Source: Ollibium composti
GTDB lineage: Bacteria; Pseudomonadota; Alphaproteobacteria; Rhizobiales; Rhizobiaceae
Assembly: GCF_004801285.1 (NCBI RefSeq)
Contig: NZ_SSNY01000003.1
Span: 434,001-498,000, forward strand
Direction of reading: 5' to 3'
Length of the DNA: 64,000 nucleotides
Part shown: piece after piece, positions 59,029 to 64,000 of the stretch
Layout: each line of letters starts with the position of its first letter
Numbering within the stretch: the stretch's first letter is position 1
Translations under genes and position numbers: made by a program
The notes under the pieces: generated by a model
The model's database searches: none
What the model was told of the DNA's origin: nothing
The model's input: only the letters and a program-made list of their open reading frames with translations

Positions 59029-59156
59029 GTGCGTCCTTCGAGGCTCGCTCCGCTCGCACCTCAGGATGAGGACCGCCTGCGCTAAGCTCTCCAGAGAGAT
59101 GGGCACCGGCCTCCCTCATCCTGAGGTGCGAGCGGAGCGAGCCTCGAAGGACGCAC
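59029..59156. repeat. RIME-like long hairpin, copy C
   Basis: Same unit as copies A and B: left arm 59029-59071, 42-base unique spacer, right arm 59114-59156. It lies between hppD and the lrp-type gene, starting 21 bases upstream of the hppD start codon and therefore within or next to its promoter or leader. Confidence 0.92.
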
Positions 59157-59227
59157 TGCTGTTCAATGCGATGATAGGCCGAACGGCCCGCACGGTGCTT
59201 GCATTCAACCGCTTCGAATGACCCTTA

Positions 59228-59246
59228 CATGCATGAATTGTGCATG
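59228..59246. promoter_or_regulatory. Lrp-type operator candidate
   Basis: CATGCA-TGAATTG-TGCATG, a perfect 6-bp inverted repeat with a 7-base A/T-rich centre, 19 bp in all. It ends 13 bases before the lrp-type start codon and faces hppD on the other side. Size and A/T centre suit an Lrp/AsnC dimer site. Confidence 0.5.
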
Positions 59247-59259
59247 ATATGATAAGTTC

Positions 59260-59739
59260 ATGGCGGAGAGAGAAGATATAGACCAATTCGACCGCAAAAT
59301 CCTCGCGCTTCTGCAGGCCGACGCGCGGCTTACCAACAACGATCTGTCGGAGCGGGTGAACCTGTCGCCGTCGCAATGCTCGCGCCGCCGCCAGCGGCTG
59401 GAGGAGAGCGGCGCCATCAAGGGCTATCGCGCCGTGCTCGACCGCGACCGGCTGGGCTTTCCGCTGGTCAATGTCATTTCGGTGACGCTGGCCACCCACA
59501 ACCGCGACAATGCCCGCCGTTTCGGCGAGTTGCTGGCGCGGCTGCCGGAGGTGCAGGAGGCGCATGCGCTGACGGGCGAGATGGACTACATCCTGAAGGT
59601 CGTGACGCCGGACCTGAAGTCGCTGTCGGACTTCGTCAACGGCGTGCTGTTGCCGCACGAGGCCGTGCAGCACGTCAAGACGGCGATCGTCCTGGAAACG
59701 CTGAAAGAGACCGGAGAACTGCCGCTCGCCGGCAGTTGA
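59260..59739 (+). CDS. Lrp/AsnC family regulator
   Basis: 159 residues. N-terminal helix-turn-helix (IDQFDRKILALLQADARLTNNDLSERVNLSPSQCSRRRQRLEESGAIKGYRA in segments) and a C-terminal RAM ligand-binding domain (VQEAHALTGEMDYILKVVTPDLKSLSDF in segments). Divergent from hppD, as in other bacteria where an Lrp-type HpdR activates tyrosine degradation, so control of hppD is likely. A palindrome just upstream may serve autoregulation. Confidence 0.93.
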   Translation: MAEREDIDQFDRKILALLQADARLTNNDLSERVNLSPSQCSRRRQRLEESGAIKGYRAVLDRDRLGFPLVNVISVTLATHNRDNARRFGELLARLPEVQEAHALTGEMDYILKVVTPDLKSLSDFVNGVLLPHEAVQHVKTAIVLETLKETGELPLAGS

Positions 59740-59741
59740 GA

Positions 59742-59969
59742 TCAGACGAAGCCGACCGCGACGCCTTTCTTCCTGAAATAGGATTGCATCAGCTTGCGGC
59801 CCTGCCGGTTCGGCTGGACGAGCTTGCTCGTCTCGAAGGTGGCCTCCTGCACGCCCTCCCGCGCCATGGCGCCCTTGAGCGCGGCAATGTGAGTGTCGAT
59901 CTCTTCATTGTCGTTGCGAAGGGAGGTGTAGATGGCCTCGATGGCTTGGGCGACGGTGATATCGGTCAC
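59742..59969 (-). CDS. Conserved small protein of a sulfur operon
   Basis: 75 residues, hydrophilic, mostly helical: TDITVAQAIEAIYTSLRNDNEEIDTHIAALKGAMAREG in segments, then a basic end RQGRKLMQSYFRKKGVAVGF. Start GTG 59969 with AAGGA nine bases upstream, 29 bases after the DUF442 stop. The longer frame to 60509 runs through that gene and is not coding. No known domain is recognised; similar short proteins seem to occur in other rhizobia. Its place as the last gene of the YeeE/YedE-DUF442 operon suggests a link with sulfur handling. Confidence 0.65.
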   Translation of the reverse strand: MTDITVAQAIEAIYTSLRNDNEEIDTHIAALKGAMAREGVQEATFETSKLVQPNRQGRKLMQSYFRKKGVAVGFV

Positions 59970-59998
59970 GGGATTCGATCCTTGAGAGTGCCGCGTGA

Positions 59999-60340
59999 CT
60001 AGCCGCGCTTCCGCTCTTGCACAAGAGCATAGAGGTTGGTGCAGCGCGCACCGGAGCGGCAGAAGGCGAGCACCGGCGCTTCGAGTTCGTCCAAAGCCTC
60101 GGCTTGGTCCTCGACATTCTCCACCGTCATCTGGCCGCTGACGACCGGAATATAACGAAAGGCGAGGCCGGCGGCCTCGACCGCAGCCTTGATGGCGTCG
60201 TGCGACGGTTGGCCGGGCTGTTCCTCGTCCGGCCGGTTGCAGATGACGCTCTTGAAGCCGGCCGCCTTGATGGCGCCGACGTCTTCGGCCGCGATCTGGC
60301 CCGATACGGCGTAGTCTTCGGTGATCTGGCGATATTCCAT
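59999..60340 (-). CDS. TIGR01244/DUF442 sulfurtransferase-like protein
   Basis: 113 residues: YRQITEDYAVSGQI, VICNRPDEEQPGQP, YIPVVSGQMT and the active-site loop FCRSGARCTNLYAL with C94. This is the DUF442 domain (rhodanese/dual-specificity-phosphatase-like fold), which in BigR-controlled operons is fused to a metallo-beta-lactamase persulfide dioxygenase. Here it stands alone. ATG 60340 has GAGGATG upstream; an extension to 60400 is unsupported. Third gene of the operon, 75 bases after the second YeeE/YedE gene. Confidence 0.88.
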   Translation of the reverse strand: MEYRQITEDYAVSGQIAAEDVGAIKAAGFKSVICNRPDEEQPGQPSHDAIKAAVEAAGLAFRYIPVVSGQMTVENVEDQAEALDELEAPVLAFCRSGARCTNLYALVQERKRG

Positions 60341-60415
60341 GACATCCTCGCAAGCGTAAACGTGGCGCGCAGTCTTGCCAGTCCCGCGTCGCGGCGGCAA
60401 CGGTTTTATCGGCCG

Positions 60416-60859
60416 TCAGGCCGTCTTGTGGGACGCGAGGCGCGCTTTCAGCGCACGGGCGACGATAATGCCGGCGACCACCGCCGCCACGAAGACCGGC
60501 ACTTGCCAATAGCCGAGGCCGAGCGCGGGTATGGAGGCGCCGGGACAGAAGCCGGCAACGCCCCAGCCAATCCCGAACAGCGCCGCGCCGCCAACCAGTT
60601 CGCGGTCGATGCTGTTACGGGTGGGCAGCGAAAATGACGGCTCCAGAACAGGTCCCCTGCGGCGACCGAAGACCAGCCGGTAGCCGGGCAGGGCGACGGC
60701 AAGCCCGCCCGCCATGACGAAGGCCAGGCTCGGGTCCCATGTGCCGGCGATGTCGAAGAAGTTCAACACCTTGGCCGGATCGATCATGCCGGAAATGGCG
60801 ATGCCGAGGCCGAACAGGCCGCCGATGAGGAAGGCTGAAACGACTTTCTGCATCGTCAT
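60416..60859 (-). CDS. YeeE/YedE family transporter subunit (C-terminal type)
   Basis: 147 residues, about four helices. The conserved motif VAGFCPGASIPALGLG and the start FLIGGLFGLGIAISGMIDPAKVLNFFD are typical of the DUF6691/YeeE-like partner. With the upstream gene it makes the two halves of a full sulfur-species (thiosulfate-type) channel. ATG 60859 overlaps the upstream stop by 4 bases (ATGA). Confidence 0.9.
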   Translation of the reverse strand: MTMQKVVSAFLIGGLFGLGIAISGMIDPAKVLNFFDIAGTWDPSLAFVMAGGLAVALPGYRLVFGRRRGPVLEPSFSLPTRNSIDRELVGGAALFGIGWGVAGFCPGASIPALGLGYWQVPVFVAAVVAGIIVARALKARLASHKTA

Positions 60860-61278
60860 GCCCCGATCAGGTGGCGGATCACGAAGACAGTGACGAACGC
60901 GGCGGCCATGAAGGTGGCCACGGCGGCGAACGAGCGCGGCGACAGGCGGCCTATGCCGCAGATACCGTGGCCGCTCGGGCAACCGCCGCCGAAATGCACG
61001 CCGATACCGACGAGGAAGCCGCCCACGATCAGCGCCGCCGGCGAGACTGGGGCGTCGAAGGAAAAGCTTCCGCCGACGGCCATGTAGACGAACGGGGCGA
61101 CAATCGCGCCGGCAGGGAAAGCGGCCCGCCATGGCCAGTCGGCGGCAAGCGGCGGGATCAGGCCGGACAGGATTCCGGTCATGCCGGCGATGCGCCCGTT
61201 GAACGCCATCAGAAGCACCGCCGCGAATCCGATCAGGGCGCCGCCGAACAGCGATTGCCAGGGGGTGAAGTCGGTCAT
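60856..61278 (-). CDS. YeeE/YedE family transporter subunit (N-terminal type)
   Basis: 140 residues, about four helices. The signature GVHFGGGCPSGHGICGIGRLSPRS carries two cysteines characteristic of YeeE/YedE; FAAVLLMAFNGRIAGMTGILSGL precedes it. Such pairs move thiosulfate or related sulfur compounds through the inner membrane. First gene of the four-gene operon. An inverted repeat GGGCA-N9-TGCCC (61299-61317) lies 21-39 bp upstream of the start and may be an operator. Confidence 0.9.
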   Translation of the reverse strand: MTDFTPWQSLFGGALIGFAAVLLMAFNGRIAGMTGILSGLIPPLAADWPWRAAFPAGAIVAPFVYMAVGGSFSFDAPVSPAALIVGGFLVGIGVHFGGGCPSGHGICGIGRLSPRSFAAVATFMAAAFVTVFVIRHLIGA

Positions 61279-61351
61279 GGCGGAAACCCTTTCGATGCGG
61301 GCAGATATAGGTTGCCCACATCGATCGTGCGAGTGGCATCCGTTCGACGGG

Positions 61352-62314
61352 TCAGCTTCCCAGGATCGCGCCTTTGATCTGGCGGATGTTGTTTTCCATC
61401 ATGTCGATATAGGTCGCCGCCGGGCCGTCTGGACCGGACAGCGCATCCGAATAGAGTGAGCCGCCGACCTTGATGCCGGTCTCGGCGGCGATCTGCTCGA
61501 TCAGGCGCGGATTGGTGATGTTTTCCACGAAGATCGCCGCCGCCTTGTCGTTTTTCACCTGCTCGACCAGCCTGGCGACGTCCGCGGCGGAGGGGTCCGA
61601 CTCCGTCGATATGCCCTGCGGTGCAAGGAAAGTCAGGCCGTATTCGTGCTCGAAATAGCCGAAGGCGTCATGCGAGGTGATGACCACGCGTTTTTCCACG
61701 GGAATGGCGGCGATGGCCGCGCGCACCTCGTCATCGAGCGCCTTGAGTTTTTCCATGTAGGTCTCGGCGTTCTTCCGATAGGCGTCGCAGCCCTCGGCAT
61801 CGGCCGCGCAGAAGGCGTCGGCGATGTTGCGGACGTAGATCTCGGCATTCGGAATGGACTGGAACGCATGCGGATCGGTCGCGCCGTGATCGTGGCTGTG
61901 AGCCTCGTCCTTGTCATGATCGTGGTCGGCAAGGCCTTCGTCCGCTTCGGCGAATTCCGGCTTGAACTCGATCGTGGTGACGCCCTTCGACAGTTCGATG
62001 GTCATGGCCTTGGTGGCACTGGCATCGACCAGCCGCTTGAGGAAGCCTTCGAAATGCAGGCCATTGACCAGCACGACATCGGCCTTGCTCATCGCGACGG
62101 CATCCGCCGGGCTCGGCTCGTAGACATGCGCGTCGCCGTTCGGTCCGACGATGGTGGTGATGGCGACGCGATCGCCGCCGACATTCTTGGCAAGATCGGC
62201 GATGACGGTGAAGGAGGCCACCACCTTCAGCGGTTCTGCGAAGGCCTGCGATCCTCCGAGTGAACTTAATGTTATAACAGTCAGAGCAAGGACGCGGCGA
62301 AAGGTCTTCAGCAT
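61352..62314 (-). CDS. aztC: Zinc ABC transporter substrate-binding protein (AztC/ZnuA type)
   Basis: 320 residues. Signal peptide LALTVITLSSLGGSQAFA. Cluster A-I metal-binding protein: a first His in DAHVYEPSP, a His/Asp-rich flexible loop (DHDHDKDEAHSHDHG), DPHAFQSIPNAEIYVRNI, and late ligands in SHDAFGYFEHEYG and GGSLYSDALSGPDG. The His-rich loop points to zinc. ATG 62314 has GGAG at 8 bases. Third gene after the ATPase and permease, which is the aztABC order; manganese cannot be excluded. Confidence 0.9.
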   Translation of the reverse strand: MLKTFRRVLALTVITLSSLGGSQAFAEPLKVVASFTVIADLAKNVGGDRVAITTIVGPNGDAHVYEPSPADAVAMSKADVVLVNGLHFEGFLKRLVDASATKAMTIELSKGVTTIEFKPEFAEADEGLADHDHDKDEAHSHDHGATDPHAFQSIPNAEIYVRNIADAFCAADAEGCDAYRKNAETYMEKLKALDDEVRAAIAAIPVEKRVVITSHDAFGYFEHEYGLTFLAPQGISTESDPSAADVARLVEQVKNDKAAAIFVENITNPRLIEQIAAETGIKVGGSLYSDALSGPDGPAATYIDMMENNIRQIKGAILGS

Positions 62315-62331
62315 GAGCGTGTCTCCTTGGG

Positions 62332-63207
62332 TCAGGCGGTTCTGTGGCGGTGGGTGACCAGACGGGCGCGCAGCGCGCCCCGCGTGCCGGCCAGCACGGA
62401 AACGAGATAGACCGCGCCGGCCGACAGGATGATGGCGGGACCGGAGGGCAGGGCGGCATGGTAGGACAGAAGCAGCCCGGCGACGCAGGAGGCGAAGCCG
62501 ATCGCCACCGCCGCGACGCACATGGTCTCAACGCGGGCAGTCCAGAAGCGCGCGGCGGCGGCGGGCAGGATCATCAACCCGACCGACAGCAGCGTGCCAA
62601 GTGCCTGGAAGCCGCCGACGAGATTGATGACGACGAGCCCGAGGAAGATGAAATGCACCGGGCTGCCCAGCCGGCTGACCGAGCGCAGGAACAGCGGGTC
62701 GAGGCATTCCGCCACCAGCGCGCGCCAGAAGACGAATAGGGAAGCGAGCGTCACCGCCGCAATGGCGCCGATCAGGCCGAGCGCTTCGTTGTTGAGCGCC
62801 AGCACAGTCCCGAACAGGACATGCATGAGGTCGACGCTGGAACCTCGCACCGAAACCAGCAACACGCCGAGCGCCAGCGAGATCAGGTAGAAGGCGGCCA
62901 TGGAGGCGTCTTCGCGCTGCACGGTGAAGCGCGAGACGGCGCCGGCGCCGAGCGCCACGACGATGCCGGCAATCAGACCGCCAACGGTCATCGGCAGGAT
63001 TTCCAGTCCGTAGAACAGGAAGCCGGCGGCGGCGCCCGGCAGGATGGCGTGCGCCATGGCGTCGCCGGACAGGCTCATGCGCCGCAGCATCAGGAAGACG
63101 CCGACCGGACAGGCGCCGGCCGACAGAAGCAGCGAACCGAACAGCGCCTTCTGCATGAAGGCGTACTCCACGAACGGGGCGACGAGGAGCGCGTAGAGGG
63201 TTTGCAT
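62332..63207 (-). CDS. aztB: Metal ABC transporter permease (AztB/ZnuB type)
   Basis: 291 residues with about eight helices, ABC-3 family: FMQKALFGSLLLSAGACPVGVFLMLRRMSLSGDAMAHAILPGAAAGF in segments, and GGFQALGTLLSVGLMILPAAAARFW. ATG 63207 overlaps the ATPase stop by one base (TGATG); GTG 63210 is an alternative. It is 17 bases ahead of aztC. Confidence 0.92.
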   Translation of the reverse strand: MQTLYALLVAPFVEYAFMQKALFGSLLLSAGACPVGVFLMLRRMSLSGDAMAHAILPGAAAGFLFYGLEILPMTVGGLIAGIVVALGAGAVSRFTVQREDASMAAFYLISLALGVLLVSVRGSSVDLMHVLFGTVLALNNEALGLIGAIAAVTLASLFVFWRALVAECLDPLFLRSVSRLGSPVHFIFLGLVVINLVGGFQALGTLLSVGLMILPAAAARFWTARVETMCVAAVAIGFASCVAGLLLSYHAALPSGPAIILSAGAVYLVSVLAGTRGALRARLVTHRHRTA

Positions 63208-64000
63208 CACGCCGCCTTCGGTCCGTTGGCGGAGGCAAGGGCATCGGCGTCATGCGCGTGATGATGGTGGGCGTGACCATGATCGTGCGCATGATGATGG
63301 GCGTCCGGCCCGCACCACGGCGCGTCGTCCTCCCAGGCTTCATGGAAACGCCTTGCGCGCGCCATGTTTTCCGGTCCGAGGGCGGTCGCCGTCGCGCCCC
63401 ATGCCACGCGCTGGCGGGCGAGCAGCAGCGTTTCGGGGAAATTGTGCCGCACGAGATCGAGATCGTGCGCCACCACCATGACGGTCCGTTCCTCGCCGTG
63501 CCAGCGCTTGATGAGCGCGATCAGGTCGCCGACCGTCTTGGCGTCGACGGCATTGAACGGTTCGTCGAGCAGGATCAGCCCCGCATCCTGCACCAGCACG
63601 CGCGCGAACAGGGTGCGCTGAAGCTGGCCGCCTGACAGCGTGTCGAGCGCGCGCGTCTCGAAACCTTCCAGCCCGACGGCGGCCAGCGCCTCGGCGACCG
63701 CCGCCCGGTCTTGTGCCGTGTGACGGCCCAGCAGGCCGCGGCGAGGCCAGAGTCCCAGCGAAACCAGGTCGACCACCCGCGCGGGAAAAGACCGGTCGAG
63801 TTCCGATTGTTGCGGCAGGTAGGCGATGCGCACGCCGTCCGCCTTCGTGACGGTGCCGGCCATCGGCTTCAGGGCGCCGACGATTCCCTTCATCAGTGTC
63901 GATTTGCCTGAACCGTTGGCGCCGACGACCGCCGTCAGCGATCCCCTGCGCACCACGCCGTCGAGGTGGTGCACGGCCGGATGGCTGCCGTAGCCGAGCG
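63207..64000 (-). CDS. aztA: Metal ABC transporter ATPase (AztA type), 5' end outside window
   Basis: About 263 residues visible; the frame is open at the window edge (LGYGSHPAVHHLDGVVRRG), so the start lies beyond 64000. Walker A GANGSGKST, Q-loop AYLPQQS, signature LSGGQLQR, Walker B LILLDEPFNAVD, and H-loop VVAHDLD are all intact. The C-terminal tail is strikingly His-rich (HHHAHDHGHAHHHHAHD), likely a metal buffer. First gene of the aztABC-like operon; any Zur box would lie outside the window. GTG 63974 is not the start because conserved residues precede it. Confidence 0.93.
   Translation of the reverse strand, partial: LGYGSHPAVHHLDGVVRRGSLTAVVGANGSGKSTLMKGIVGALKPMAGTVTKADGVRIAYLPQQSELDRSFPARVVDLVSLGLWPRRGLLGRHTAQDRAAVAEALAAVGLEGFETRALDTLSGGQLQRTLFARVLVQDAGLILLDEPFNAVDAKTVGDLIALIKRWHGEERTVMVVAHDLDLVRHNFPETLLLARQRVAWGATATALGPENMARARRFHEAWEDDAPWCGPDAHHHAHDHGHAHHHHAHDADALASANGPKAA

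Noticed and set aside
54519..59156. CRISPR or insertion sequence explanation for the repeated units
   Set aside because: The copies are kilobases apart, each is an inverted repeat around a unique spacer, and none carries a transposase or regular spacing.

Overview
The window is a gene-dense, GC-rich (visibly well above 60%) chromosomal segment from an alphaproteobacterium of the Hyphomicrobiales, most like the Mesorhizobium/Phyllobacteriaceae group. The evidence is the ppk-ppx pair, groESL under a perfect CIRCE element, rhizobial small families (DUF4170, DUF2093), AztABC-type metal uptake, and intergenic palindromic mosaics resembling the Rhizobium-specific intergenic mosaic elements (RIME). 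It reads as core genome: there is no transposase, integrase, phage gene, CRISPR array or rRNA operon, and codon use looks even throughout.

Layout. 1-3727: polyphosphate kinase (5' end outside the window) and exopolyphosphatase. 3832-5776: DoxX-family protein and class II fumarase on the minus strand. 5777-6828: a gene-free repeat mosaic, then a CsbD-like stress protein. 7009-9557: groESL with CIRCE, promoter, terminator and a hairpin-rich 3' region. 9627-14787: moaA with a ModE-type box, a methyltransferase, a DUF971/PPOX pair, a second repeat mosaic, a MarR/hydrolase divergon with two operator-like palindromes, and a rhodanese. 15098-23834: a periplasmic L,D-transpeptidase, tRNA-Val(CAC), envelope and membrane proteins, a Tad-type von Willebrand protein, and ribF. 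24070-31149: ileS, a lipoprotein, tadA, a very long RluB-type pseudouridine synthase, and rsmD. 31262-34832: a coupled pair of M16 peptidases (one with the zinc motif, one without) and a patatin lipase. 34911-40855: tldE, a cysQ-like phosphatase, and a tightly coupled lipopolysaccharide operon (DUF4170, DUF374 acyltransferase, waaA, lpxK) ending at DUF2093. 40942-44743: lysR/eamA and mutL. 44861-54036: two tandem exported paralogues, queF, an Old-Yellow-Enzyme/TMADH-like oxidoreductase, a small membrane protein with MarR, a GGDEF-EAL protein, and the kbl-tdh threonine-degradation operon.

The last 10 kb holds three metabolic units. 54053-59739 is a tyrosine/homogentisate degradation cluster: MarR, hmgA, fahA, a DinB-fold protein, hppD and an Lrp regulator. 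It has three copies of a long hairpin repeat, one in front of each catabolic gene, and no recognisable maleylacetoacetate isomerase. 59742-61278 is a four-gene minus-strand operon: two YeeE/YedE half-transporters, a DUF442 (TIGR01244) protein and a 75-residue protein. It resembles a BigR-type sulfide operon without the regulator or the persulfide dioxygenase. 61352-64000 is an AztABC-like zinc ABC transporter that runs off the window edge.

The most unusual points are the repeat-decorated tyrosine cluster with its DinB candidate, the reduced sulfur operon, the TMADH-like enzyme with one of four cluster cysteines replaced, a ModE box at moaA, and a plus-strand terminator without an assigned transcript between csbD and groEL.
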